NCBI GenBank assembly: GCA_037447125.1
Contig: JBBIHG010000071.1
Location: forward strand, 1-19,532
Direction: 5' to 3'
DNA: 19,532 nucleotides
Source: UBA2029 sp037447125
GTDB lineage: Bacteria; Chloroflexota; Anaerolineae; Aggregatilineales; Aggregatilineaceae
Under the pieces are notes generated by a model. The model was not told the origin of the DNA, searched no databases, and saw nothing but the letters and a program-made list of their open reading frames with translations. A program made the translations under genes and the position numbers. Of the stretch, positions 1-7,598 are shown piece after piece; position 1 is the first letter of the stretch, and the number at the start of each line of letters is the position of its first letter.

Positions 1-1
1 G

Positions 2-73
2 GATGTCCGCTACACACACGGCTCTCGTAAGCGTGTCCAGCAGGCCCTGGAACGCGCCGGAGCACGCGTCTGA
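2..73 (+). CDS. Possible 3' end of a gene entering from the left edge
   Basis: From base 2 one frame stays open for 23 codons and ends in TGA at 71-73. The visible residues include THGSRKRVQQALERAGARV, a basic amphipathic helix followed by a short strand, which is an ordinary C-terminus for an enzyme. The ending loosely recalls the last helix and strand of MnmC/MnmD-type methyltransferases, but this is too short to name. It would converge on the penicillin-binding protein gene ending at 156, with a palindrome between them. The call rests only on the open frame, plausible composition and sensible layout. Confidence 0.35.
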   Translation, partial: DVRYTHGSRKRVQQALERAGARV

Positions 74-77
74 ATGC

Positions 78-110
78 AGACTTCCGAGGTTTTGAGAACT
101 CCGGAAGTCT
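78..110. repeat. Imperfect palindrome between convergent gene ends (agacttccg family)
   Basis: The arms agacttccg (78-86) and cggaagtct (102-110) form a perfect 9-bp stem, and the stem continues inward with mismatches. The same arm sequence recurs as a perfect hairpin at 11847-11882, so this is a dispersed repeat. It lies between a probable plus-strand gene end and the minus-strand PBP end and might help end transcription from both sides. No T-run follows on either strand, so it is not called a terminator. Confidence 0.6.
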
Positions 111-155
111 TCGGAAAACTCTTTCGTGGCCAGGCGCAGCGCTCAAGCGGCTCGA

Positions 156-2423
156 TCACTCGCCCAGCGGGATGCAGCCCGACACCCACAGCGGCGGCCA
201 TTCGGAGTGGGGCATCCCGTAGTAATCCTCGACAATGCGGCGCACAATTGGCGCGGCGACCTCGGACCCTTCGCACGAGTTCTCCACCGTCGCCACAATC
301 GCGATCTCGGGGTCATCCTGGGGGGCAAAAGCCACGAACCAGGCCTGGGGCTTGGCCCCTGCGCCGCCGGTCTGGGCGGTGCCCGTCTTGCCGCACACCA
401 CCACGTCGCTGCCCTGGAAGCGGTACCATTCCTCGAAGATGTAGCGCGCCGTGCCGTTGGGGTCGAGCGTCACGTCGCACATGGCCTGCTGGATCAACTC
501 GAACACCTCCGGGGCGAAGTCGAGCTGCGAGGTGACGGTCGGCTCGGCGACGTAGACCGGGTCTTCGCCCACGATCTGCACCTTGCCGACAAAAAGCGGC
601 TCATAGAGCGCCCCGCCGTTGGCGATGGCGGCGGTCATGCGGGCCATTTGCATCGGCGTGATCTGGATTGGCCCCTGCCCGATGACCAGGTTGAGCATGT
701 CGGAGACATTCCACTGGCGCGCCTCCAGGCGGAAGATCAGGTCGCGGTTGGGGATTTGCCCCACTTCTTCGGGCAGTATATCCTGGCCGGTTGGCACGCC
801 CAGTCCCATCTGGTAGGCATAGTTGGTGAGCGACGCCGGATTGTAATCCTGCAGGCTGACGCCCAACTGCCAGTAGAAGACATTGCAGGAATAAGTGAGC
901 GCGTGCGAGAGATCCACATAGCCGTGACCGGTCGGCAGCCAGCACGTTCGGAAAGGCAAGCCGTCCCCGTACTGCTGCCCGTACCAGGTGCCCGTACAGG
1001 TCACGGCGGTCTGCGGGGTGGCAACGCCGCTGTCCATTCCCGCTGCCGTCGAGACGATCTTGAATACCGAGCCTGCCGGGTACTTGCCGAGCAGCACGCG
1101 ATCGAGCAGGGGGGTGCGCCAGCTTATCCCCAGGTCGCTGATCCGCTGGACGCGGTCCTGCAGCAGCGAGTCCGGGTTGAACAGGTTGGGGTCGAACCAG
1201 GGATAGCTCACCGTGGCCAGCACTTCGCCGGTCTTGACGTCCAGCACGACGGCGGCGCCGCCGGGCGACGTCGGCGCCCAGGTGCCAGCCGAGTAGTTGT
1301 ACGCCTCGACGAACGCGTTCTGCACCGCCAACTGTAAATCGCGGTCAATGGTCAGGTAGACGCTTTGGCCCGCCTCGGCGGGCGCCTCGGCAATGGCGCG
1401 CAGTGTGACTCCTTCCGGCGAGAGGATGACTAGCCGCCCGCCCGGCCTGCCCGCCAGGTAGCTCTCAAACGCCTTTTCGATGCCCGTCTGCCCGATCAAA
1501 GCGTTGCGCGGGTAGCCCCTGCGCTCGTACTCCTCGACCTGCTCTGGCTGGATCTGCCCGACATAGCCGACCAGGTGCGGGGCCAACTCGCCGAAGTAGC
1601 GGCGTGTGCTGCGGATAGTCGTGTCGTATGGGTCGTCGCCCACATCGCAGTACTGGCGCAGGTTGGCTTCTTCCGCCTGGTAAGTCTCTGGGTCCACCTC
1701 GCCAACCAGGAAGCGCGTCTCTGGCAAGAACTGGGCGAACGTCCGCTGCAGCGCCTGAACCTCGCGGCGGAAGATGCGCGAAAGCAGGGCGACGCACTCG
1801 TCCACATTGGCGATGTCCTGCTGCACCAGGTAGATGCCGATGGCCCGCCCGTTCTGATCCACGAGCACCTTGCCGTTGCGGTCGTAGATGTTGCCGCGAC
1901 CGGGCAGCGTTTGCAGGCGCTCGAGGCGCGCGCCCTCGGCCAGCCCGTCCATGATGTCCATGCGCGACCAGGCGACGCGCCAGCCTTCCGGCGTCTCGAT
2001 CAGGCGCATGGTGCGCCCCAGGTCTTCGATGACGCCGAATAACTCGGTGTTGAAACGCACGTCGTACTGGATGACGGCGGTCGTGCCCTGGCGCAGCGAG
2101 TTGGTGACCGCCGTCTCCAGCGATGTCTGGGTGAACTGCACGGCGGCGGTCTGGTAGTCGCTGCTGAAGGCTTGCTCGGAGTAGATCTCGCGGTTGTTGG
2201 GGCTGATCAGCCCGTACATGGTCCCATAATCGGCCTCAGCCCACGCTTTGAGAAACGTCTGGGCGACCTGATCGGCCTGCTCCAGCGAAAGCTGTGGCGT
2301 GGGGTTGGGGTTGGCGGCGCCTCCCAATGTGCCGCTGTCCAGGCTGTCGCAGGCGCTCAGGATCAGCGCAATGATCAGCGCCAACGGCAGGGAGATCACC
2401 CACAGGGGCCTGGTTCGTCGCAT
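156..2423 (-). CDS. Class B penicillin-binding protein (peptidoglycan D,D-transpeptidase), lipoprotein, MecA-N/NTF2-like domain
   Basis: A 755-residue transpeptidase that cross-links peptidoglycan stem peptides outside the membrane. The N-terminus is a lipoprotein signal (LILSAC, lipid-modified Cys25). Residues about 45-160 resemble the NTF2-like MecA N-terminal domain, about 170-360 the PBP dimerisation domain, and about 380-745 the transpeptidase. All three active-site motifs are present: SVFK (nucleophile Ser452), SCN (512-514) and KTG (679-681). The start at 2423 is preferred over an ATG 11 codons upstream because GAGGAA (2429-2434) lies 5 bases before it and the lipoprotein signal then begins normally. 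It is a single gene with its own promoter and about a 100-base leader. Family assignment is firm. Whether it acts in elongation, division or sporulation-like processes cannot be read from sequence. Confidence 0.95.
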   Translation of the reverse strand: MRRTRPLWVISLPLALIIALILSACDSLDSGTLGGAANPNPTPQLSLEQADQVAQTFLKAWAEADYGTMYGLISPNNREIYSEQAFSSDYQTAAVQFTQTSLETAVTNSLRQGTTAVIQYDVRFNTELFGVIEDLGRTMRLIETPEGWRVAWSRMDIMDGLAEGARLERLQTLPGRGNIYDRNGKVLVDQNGRAIGIYLVQQDIANVDECVALLSRIFRREVQALQRTFAQFLPETRFLVGEVDPETYQAEEANLRQYCDVGDDPYDTTIRSTRRYFGELAPHLVGYVGQIQPEQVEEYERRGYPRNALIGQTGIEKAFESYLAGRPGGRLVILSPEGVTLRAIAEAPAEAGQSVYLTIDRDLQLAVQNAFVEAYNYSAGTWAPTSPGGAAVVLDVKTGEVLATVSYPWFDPNLFNPDSLLQDRVQRISDLGISWRTPLLDRVLLGKYPAGSVFKIVSTAAGMDSGVATPQTAVTCTGTWYGQQYGDGLPFRTCWLPTGHGYVDLSHALTYSCNVFYWQLGVSLQDYNPASLTNYAYQMGLGVPTGQDILPEEVGQIPNRDLIFRLEARQWNVSDMLNLVIGQGPIQITPMQMARMTAAIANGGALYEPLFVGKVQIVGEDPVYVAEPTVTSQLDFAPEVFELIQQAMCDVTLDPNGTARYIFEEWYRFQGSDVVVCGKTGTAQTGGAGAKPQAWFVAFAPQDDPEIAIVATVENSCEGSEVAAPIVRRIVEDYYGMPHSEWPPLWVSGCIPLGE

Positions 2424-2528
2424 GACGGTTCCTCGCCAGAATAACAAAAGAGGCAAAGGTCGCAGGATGCCTCCCGGACTTCACCCCCCAACAAGGCGTA
2501 CCAGCGGCGCTCTGTCGCCCACGGGTGC

Positions 2529-2558
2529 ATTATAACGCGGGCCTTGCCGCGCTGCGAA
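2529..2558 (-). promoter_or_regulatory. Sigma70-type promoter of the penicillin-binding protein gene
   Basis: On the minus strand there is a perfect -10 TATAAT (2529-2534) and an 18-base spacer to a weak -35 TTCGCA (2553-2558). The predicted start near 2522 gives a leader of about 100 bases before the ATG at 2423. Confidence 0.6.
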
Positions 2559-2577
2559 CGGCGCGCCAGGGCGAGGG

Positions 2578-2794
2578 CGATTGCATCAAACGAGCGCGCT
2601 GTTTTACCTCACCCCCGGCCTCGCTGCGCTCGGCCTGCCCCCTCATATATTTAGAGAAACAGGCTCAGACGATAGAATAGGCCATCTCTCCATTCGAATG
2701 GAGAGGGGGCAGCGAGACGCGCCAGCGTCGAGCGGGGGTGAGGTCCGTAGGACGTATCGCCATACGCCCCTACGGGCAGGCTGACGCACGGCGG
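2578..2794. repeat. Composite palindromic repeat, copy R1
   Basis: The core (2606-2744) is bounded by acctcaccccc and its inverse gggggtgaggt. The left tail (2578-2603) matches the left tail of copy R3 (8471-8496) with 3 differences. The right tail (2750-2794) matches 8606-8650 with 2 differences in 45 bases. The right tail with the bases just before it folds as a small hairpin (ccgtagg ... cctacgg around cgtat/atacg). In this copy the central hairpin arm is interrupted by about 45 AT-richer bases (about 2644-2690) not present in the other copies. It occupies most of the 467-base gap between the MaoC gene and the PBP gene; apart from the PBP promoter I see no gene there. Confidence 0.85.
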
Positions 2795-2890
2795 CCGGCG
2801 ATCAACACGCGCTTCATCGCCGCCCGATCGTCAGCGGTCGTGCAGGGATGTGCCTGGACGCCCATCGCCGCGCTCTCTCAGGCGGCGCGC

Positions 2891-3286
2891 TCACGGGGCC
2901 AGCACAACGGCCTCCCCCAGGATAACGACCGTGCCGTCCTGCCTGGTGCAGGTCGTCGCCAGCGTGACGATACCCCGGCCCTCGCGAATATGGATCACCT
3001 CAACGGTAGCGGTGACCGTGTCGCCGACGTACACCGGCGCCTTGAACTGCAGCGACTGGCTCAGGTAGATTGTGCCGGGGCCGGGCAAGTCGTTGCCGAG
3101 CACAGCGGAGATCAGGCCGGCGGTCAGCATCCCGTGGACGATGCGCCGCCCAAAGCGGGTCGCTGCCGCATGGGCATCGTCCAGGTGGACGGGGTTGGTG
3201 TCAGTGGATATGTGCGCGAAGACGCGCACATCCTCGTCGCTGAAGGTCTTGGTGCGGCTGGCGCTGTCGCCGATAGTGAGGGACAT
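2891..3286 (-). CDS. MaoC-like (R)-specific enoyl-CoA hydratase
   Basis: A 131-residue single hot-dog protein, the size of PhaJ-type hydratases, which add water to trans-2-enoyl-CoA to give (R)-3-hydroxyacyl-CoA. The hydratase-2 signature is intact: Asp29 and His34 in DTNPVHLDD, at nearly the same positions as the catalytic Asp31/His36 of Aeromonas PhaJ, followed by the conserved HGML turn at 51-54. The start is supported by AGGAG 9 bases upstream. The gene stands alone and is divergent from coaE. No PHA synthase or beta-oxidation gene is in the window, so the pathway is unknown. A dehydratase of another acyl-CoA is possible. Confidence 0.88.
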   Translation of the reverse strand: MSLTIGDSASRTKTFSDEDVRVFAHISTDTNPVHLDDAHAAATRFGRRIVHGMLTAGLISAVLGNDLPGPGTIYLSQSLQFKAPVYVGDTVTATVEVIHIREGRGIVTLATTCTRQDGTVVILGEAVVLAP

Positions 3287-3322
3287 GGGAGATCGCTCCT
3301 GATTCTGCTGGTAACGTGTCTC

Positions 3323-3351
3323 AGCATAGCGCGGGCTGTCTCAGCGGACAA
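3323..3351 (-). promoter_or_regulatory. Probable promoter of the MaoC-like hydratase gene
   Basis: On the minus strand, -35 TTGTCC (3346-3351), a 17-base spacer and -10 TATGCT (3323-3328) lie about 37 bases upstream of the start codon. Each hexamer matches four or more positions of the sigma70 consensus. Confidence 0.5.
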
Positions 3352-3552
3352 ACCGCCAACGCCAGCTTCGCCCTACCCGTACCGCTGCCCTTCCCTGAGC
3401 TACGCCGCAGAACGGGAGAAGACGGTGAGCGCGCTCCGTTCTCCGCAGGTGAGGATCGGGTCTGGCGCCCGGCACCGCGCCGGCGTTTTCACCGAAAAGG
3501 AGCGCTTCCGAACCGGCTGGCGGATCCACGAACAGGTTGTTGGTGTGCTCGT

Positions 3553-3658
3553 CCCCCCATCCCCGGCCCTTCCCCCACAAGGAGGGAAGGGAGAAGAGCG
3601 GCGGGCCTGCTCCCCTTCCCTCCGCGCAGCGCGGGGGAAGGGGCTGGGGGATGGGGGG
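3553..3658. repeat. C-rich/G-rich palindromic repeat, copy S1
   Basis: The element opens with ccccccatcccc and closes with the inverse ggggatgggggg. Inside are two smaller hairpins built on cccttccc/gggaaggg. It resembles the element at 15270-15413 in its flanks and internal motifs. It sits in the 523-base divergent gap between the hydratase gene and coaE. That gap otherwise holds the two promoters and a short motif (3522-3540) shared with 19494-19512; I see no gene in it. Confidence 0.75.
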
Positions 3659-3721
3659 CAGTCCTGGCAGCCAAGTAGCTGCTCCCAACAGATCGTTCGT
3701 GGCCCCCCGCCAGCACCTTGC

Positions 3722-3750
3722 TTGTTGGAAAACCGGTCGCGGGCTACAAT
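3722..3750 (+). promoter_or_regulatory. Promoter of coaE
   Basis: TTGTTG (3722-3727), a 17-base spacer and TACAAT (3745-3750) make a good sigma70-type promoter ending 59 bases before the GTG start of coaE. Confidence 0.6.
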
Positions 3751-3809
3751 GAGCGCTTGCGGCAGCCTGCCATCAACGGGCACAACGGAATCGGCGCGGA
3801 GGAACAGCC

Positions 3810-4976
3810 GTGGGGCGCTGGCAAGACAAGTACGTGATCGGCCTGACCGGCAACATCGCGGTGGGCAAGAGCCTGGTCCGGCGGATGCTGGAGCATCTTG
3901 GCGCGTACACCATTGATGCTGATATCCTGGCCCGTCAGGCGATGTCGCCCGGTGCACCCGCCTACAAGCCGGTCGTGCTGACCTTCGGCACCTGGATTCT
4001 TGACGCTGACAGGCGCATTGACCGCGCCAGGCTGGGTGCCATTGCCTTCGCCCATCCCGAAGCCTTGCGCCGCCTGGAGGCGATCATCCACCCGATCGTC
4101 GAGCGCGCCATAGACACGCTGATCGCGCGCAGCCAGCACCGGTTCGTCGTCATTGAGGCGATCAAGCTGATCGAAGGCCCGCTGGCCGATCAGGTGGACA
4201 GCATCTGGGTGGTCAATGCCTCGCAGCAGACGCAGATCGCGCGGCTGATCAAGCGCGGCCTGCCCCAGCCGGAGGCTCTGCGGCGCATCCAGGTCCAGAA
4301 TCCGCAGTCCGACAAGCTGGCTCGCGCCCACGTGATCATTGACAACAACCGCACACCGGAAGAAACTTGGGGGCAGGTCCGTGCAGCCTGGCTGCAAATC
4401 GCCGGGGCGGCTCAGGCCGAGGTTCTGCAGACGGCGCCGCAGCATGTCGCGCTGAAGGGCGCGGCCTCCGACGGCGGCGCGCTTGCCGCGCTGCAAATCA
4501 TCCGTGGCACGCCGCACACCGCCGCGCAGATCGCCGACGTGATCCTGCGCTGCACCGGCAAGCGCCTTAGTCACGATGACGTGCTGATCGCCTTTGGGCA
4601 GAAATCGTACCTGCTGGCGGTCGTGGACAAGACGCCGGTTGCGCTGATCGGCTTCCTGGTGGAGAACCTCGTCACGCGCGTGGACGAGTTGTTGATCCTC
4701 GATGGCCAGCCGGTTGCTCCGATCACCACTGCGCTGATCGCGGCGGTCGAGCGGGCCTCGCGCGAGCTGCAGAGTGAAGTAGGCTTTGTCTTCCTGCCGC
4801 CGGATGTGCCGCCAGAGATGGTCGGGGCGCTGCGCGACCAGGGGTACGAGGCCCAGACACTGGAAACGATCAGCGTGCCGGCCTGGCGTGAAGCCGCCCG
4901 CGAGGCGCGGCCAGATGTCTCAGCGCTGATTCTGGGCAAGAAGTTGCGGGCCAAGCGTGTGCTCAAGCCGCTCTAG
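3810..4976 (+). CDS. coaE: Dephospho-CoA kinase fused to a GNAT-like C-terminal domain
   Basis: Residues 1-200 are dephospho-CoA kinase, which phosphorylates the ribose 3'-OH of dephospho-CoA in the last step of CoA synthesis. The P-loop is GNIAVGKS (14-21), the substrate-side DAD is at 36-38, HP at 94-95, and the typical Q-x-P...ARAHVIIDN end is at 163-179. The usual family length is about 200 residues, but this protein has 388. Residues about 205-255 form a helical linker, and 260-388 look like a degenerate GNAT acetyltransferase fold (strands SYLLAVVDKTPVALIGF, a helix, then GYEAQTLETI) without a clear acetyl-CoA pyrophosphate loop. The start is GTG, chosen because GGAGGA lies 6 bases upstream. 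A small membrane protein follows after 43 bases. The kinase call is firm; the C-terminal fold is inference. Confidence 0.9.
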   Translation: MGRWQDKYVIGLTGNIAVGKSLVRRMLEHLGAYTIDADILARQAMSPGAPAYKPVVLTFGTWILDADRRIDRARLGAIAFAHPEALRRLEAIIHPIVERAIDTLIARSQHRFVVIEAIKLIEGPLADQVDSIWVVNASQQTQIARLIKRGLPQPEALRRIQVQNPQSDKLARAHVIIDNNRTPEETWGQVRAAWLQIAGAAQAEVLQTAPQHVALKGAASDGGALAALQIIRGTPHTAAQIADVILRCTGKRLSHDDVLIAFGQKSYLLAVVDKTPVALIGFLVENLVTRVDELLILDGQPVAPITTALIAAVERASRELQSEVGFVFLPPDVPPEMVGALRDQGYEAQTLETISVPAWREAAREARPDVSALILGKKLRAKRVLKPL

Positions 4977-5019
4977 CGGCCAGCCGCGTCACTGCCTGTA
5001 GAGAGTGCAGGGTAGAGCT

Positions 5020-5286
5020 ATGATTGACCGCTTGAAGAACCAGCCGGGCCTCGGCCCGCTCGTCCGTCTGATCGAAGCCTGGCCGCGTCTCACCGCGTGG
5101 ATGGTGCTGTCGGTGGGCTGCGTGGCGCTGCTCATCTACGAGGCGCGCGACGTGGGCCTGACCGCCGGCAACTGGATCGCGCTGATCGTGGCGACGGTGC
5201 TCGTCGCCGGGCTGTGCATCTGGATCGTGAGCTGGGAAGATGAGGACGAGTCCGAGGCCAGTCCGACCAACAACGCCAGCACCTAG
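5020..5286 (+). CDS. Small two-helix membrane protein, function unknown
   Basis: An 88-residue protein I do not recognise. It has a short amphipathic N-terminus, two hydrophobic segments (about residues 26-43 and 51-71) separated by a short loop, and an acidic Ser/Thr-rich tail (EDEDESEASPTNNAST). With positively charged residues before helix 1 and few in the loop, both ends are probably cytoplasmic. The ATG at 5020 is used; a GTG five codons upstream is possible. It lies 43 bases after coaE on the same strand and just before an intrinsic terminator, so coaE and this gene are probably one transcript. No link to CoA metabolism can be claimed. Confidence 0.7.
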   Translation: MIDRLKNQPGLGPLVRLIEAWPRLTAWMVLSVGCVALLIYEARDVGLTAGNWIALIVATVLVAGLCIWIVSWEDEDESEASPTNNAST

Positions 5287-5327
5287 CCGCTCCTGAATCG
5301 CCAACTTCTCACCCTTACACCTGTCCT

Positions 5328-5351
5328 GCCTGCCTCAGGGGCGGGCTTTTT
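5328..5351 (+). terminator. Intrinsic terminator of the coaE operon
   Basis: A 7-bp stem gcctgcc (5328-5334) / ggcgggc (5340-5346), with one G-T pair and a 5-base loop, is followed directly by TTTTT (5347-5351). It lies 42 bases after the stop codon of the small membrane protein. Confidence 0.8.
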
Positions 5352-5411
5352 GCTGTGCAGGGACGGGTGCGTGCAAAGGTTGTCACTTGGTCGCTTGCCT
5401 TGAGGATATTG

Positions 5412-5503
5412 ACCTCACCCCCAGCCTTGCTGCGCTCGGCTTGCCCCCTCTCCGCAGCGGAGAGGGGGCGGTGAGGCGCGTTAGCGCCGAGCGGGGGTGA
5501 GGT
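5412..5503. repeat. Large palindromic repeat, copy R2
   Basis: Bounded by acctcaccccc and gggggtgaggt. The centre is a near-perfect hairpin with 11-base arms ccccctctccg / cggagaggggg and a 3-base loop (cag). It lies between the convergent ends of the coaE operon and the ATPase gene, where it could also act as a transcription barrier. Confidence 0.85.
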
Positions 5504-5575
5504 AAAGCGGGGCGCGACAGGTTTTGCACACACCCGCAGGGACCTCTCGCTTGTGTGGAGTGTCGCCGCCGGGAT

Positions 5576-7534
5576 TCAACTGCCCACGCGCCCGACCAGC
5601 AGGCGCAGCCCGTTGAGCACGACGATCACCGTGCTGCCCTCGTGCCCGACCACGCCCAGCGGCAGCGGCAGGCTGATGGCGAAGGTGCCAATCACCAGCA
5701 CGCCGATCACGCTCAGGGCGAAGATGATGTTCTGCCACACGACGCGGCGCGCCTTGCGGCTGAGGCGGATCGTGTAGGGGATGGCCTCCAGCGCGTCGCC
5801 CATCAGCACCACGTCCGCCGTCTCCAGCGCGACATCCGTGCCGGCAGCGCCCATGGCGATGCCCACCGTCGCCGTCGCCAGGGCGGGCGCGTCGTTGACG
5901 CCGTCGCCAACCATGGCCACCGGGCCGTATCGGCGCTCCAGCTCGGCCATGATCGCCGCCTTGTCGTCGGGCATCAGCTCGGCGCGCACGTCGTCCACGC
6001 CCACCTGCTCGGCAATCTGTCGGGCGACGACAGCGTTATCGCCGGTGAGCATGACCACGCGCTGAACGCCCGCGCGGTGCAGGTCGGCCACCATCCGCGC
6101 TGACTGGGGCCGCAGTTGGTCGGCGACGGCCAGCGCGCCCATCCATTCGCCGCCATAACAGACGAGCAGCACGGTCTTGCCCTGGTCGCGCAGCCGGTCG
6201 TGTTCGGCCAGCAGGCCGGCGGGGGGCTGCCCGGCACACTCGGTGATGTACTGGACGCGCCCCACGCGGACCAGCGTCTCGCCGATGAACCCGGCCACGC
6301 CCTGTCCCGGCTCGGCGTAGAACTCGCCCACCTCGTCCAGGGCCAGACCGCGCTCGTCCGCCGCAGCGCAAATCGCTGCCGCCAGCGGGTGCTCTGAGCG
6401 GGTCTCGACAGAGGCGGCGGCGCGCAGCAGCGCCTCTTCGCTGTGCCCGTTGTAGGCCACCACATCGGTCACGGCGGGGCGGCCCTCAGTTAGCGTGCCC
6501 GTCTTGTCGAAGGCGACGACCTTGACCGTGCCCATCTGCTCCAGGTGCGCGCCGCCCTTGAAGATCACGCCTCGGCGCGCGCCCGCGGCAATCGCCGAGA
6601 GGAACGACGCCGGCACGGAGATGACCAATGCGCAGGGCGAGGCCACGACCAGCAGCACCATCGCCCGGTAGAAACCATCGTCGAAACTCCAACCAAGGAG
6701 CAGCCAGGTGACCAGCAGCACAGCCAGCGACGCGCCGATGACCAACAGGGCGTAATAGCGCTCGAACTCGTCCAGAAAGCGCTGTGTGGGCGCTTTGCGC
6801 GCCTGCGCCTCCTCGACCATGGTGATGATCCGTGCCAGGGTGGAGTGCGAGGCCACCTGCGTCGCCCGCACGTCAATCGCCCCGTTCTTGTTCAGCGTGC
6901 CGGCGAAGACGCGGTCGCCCGGCCCTTTGTCCACCGGCATGGACTCGCCGGTGATCGTCGCCTGGTCCACCGAGGTCTGCCCGCCGGTCACGTCGCCGTC
7001 CACGGGGATGCGCTCGCCGGGCTGGATGAGCACGGTCTGCCCGACCTGAATCTCGCTGATCGGCACCGTCTCGATGCCGTTTGCCGTGCGCACGCGCGCT
7101 TCTTCCGGGTAGAGCGCAAACAGTGAGCGGATCGCCTTGCGGCTGCGCCCGATGGCGTAGTCTTGCAGGACATTGCTCAGCGAGAAGAGGAAGAGCAGGA
7201 TCGCCCCGTCCTGCCATTCGCCGACCAGGGCTGCGCCGATGGCGGCGGCGATCATCAGAAAGTCAATGTTCAGCTCGCGGGCGCGCAGGCTTTTCAGGCT
7301 CTTCTGGAAACCGAAGAAACCACCCGCCAGGTAAGCGATGATGCCCAGGACGGTCAGGGTGCTGTCTCCGTGCCGGTGCCCCGCTGCCTCAACGACGAAG
7401 CTCAGCACCAGCGCCGCCAGGGTGATGACGACCAACGTTGGCTCTACAAAGCGCCGCTGCAACCAGCGCGGCGTGGGCCGCGGGGTGGTGGGGTGTCCGG
7501 TTTTGGCTGCCTTCGATACGGATAGTCCTGTCAT
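5576..7534 (-). CDS. P1B-4 type heavy-metal-transporting P-type ATPase (CoaT/CtpD/PfeT group)
   Basis: A 652-residue ATP-driven metal exporter of the cytoplasmic membrane. Landmarks: TGES (195-198) in the actuator domain, SPC (299-301) in the metal-site helix, DKTGT with phosphorylated Asp343, HP (382-383) for ATP binding, and GDGVND (543-548). The SPC motif (not CPC), the HEGST motif (631-635) in the last helix and the lack of an N-terminal metal-binding domain place it in subgroup P1B-4. Characterised members export Co2+, Fe2+, Ni2+ or Zn2+, so the substrate is not settled. A GAGG motif lies about 6 bases before the ATG. It follows the TrmB-family gene by 64 bases on the same strand and is probably co-transcribed from the promoter at 8437-8465. 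Confidence 0.93.
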   Translation of the reverse strand: MTGLSVSKAAKTGHPTTPRPTPRWLQRRFVEPTLVVITLAALVLSFVVEAAGHRHGDSTLTVLGIIAYLAGGFFGFQKSLKSLRARELNIDFLMIAAAIGAALVGEWQDGAILLFLFSLSNVLQDYAIGRSRKAIRSLFALYPEEARVRTANGIETVPISEIQVGQTVLIQPGERIPVDGDVTGGQTSVDQATITGESMPVDKGPGDRVFAGTLNKNGAIDVRATQVASHSTLARIITMVEEAQARKAPTQRFLDEFERYYALLVIGASLAVLLVTWLLLGWSFDDGFYRAMVLLVVASPCALVISVPASFLSAIAAGARRGVIFKGGAHLEQMGTVKVVAFDKTGTLTEGRPAVTDVVAYNGHSEEALLRAAASVETRSEHPLAAAICAAADERGLALDEVGEFYAEPGQGVAGFIGETLVRVGRVQYITECAGQPPAGLLAEHDRLRDQGKTVLLVCYGGEWMGALAVADQLRPQSARMVADLHRAGVQRVVMLTGDNAVVARQIAEQVGVDDVRAELMPDDKAAIMAELERRYGPVAMVGDGVNDAPALATATVGIAMGAAGTDVALETADVVLMGDALEAIPYTIRLSRKARRVVWQNIIFALSVIGVLVIGTFAISLPLPLGVVGHEGSTVIVVLNGLRLLVGRVGS

Positions 7535-7598
7535 GATTGCCTCGGTGTGTGAGTGCGTGACTGTGTGCGAAGCCGGTAAGAAAGGCGGCGCGCCGTCC

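Noticed and set aside
126..1337. Long plus-strand open frame (403 codons) inside the PBP gene
   Set aside because: It lies antisense to a gene with all PBP motifs; its composition is His/Arg/Val-rich as expected of a GC-rich shadow frame.
2581..2784. Similar small open frames in the R1 and R3 repeats ending RTYRHTPLRAG
   Set aside because: They repeat only because the DNA is a repeat; there is no start signal, and the frames cross palindromes.
3400..3550. Possible gene fragment reading FVDPPAGSEALLFGE on the minus strand
   Set aside because: No start signal and no family match, and part of it (the tccacgaacaggttgt motif) recurs at 19494 in a promoter region, so it is better treated as repeat sequence.
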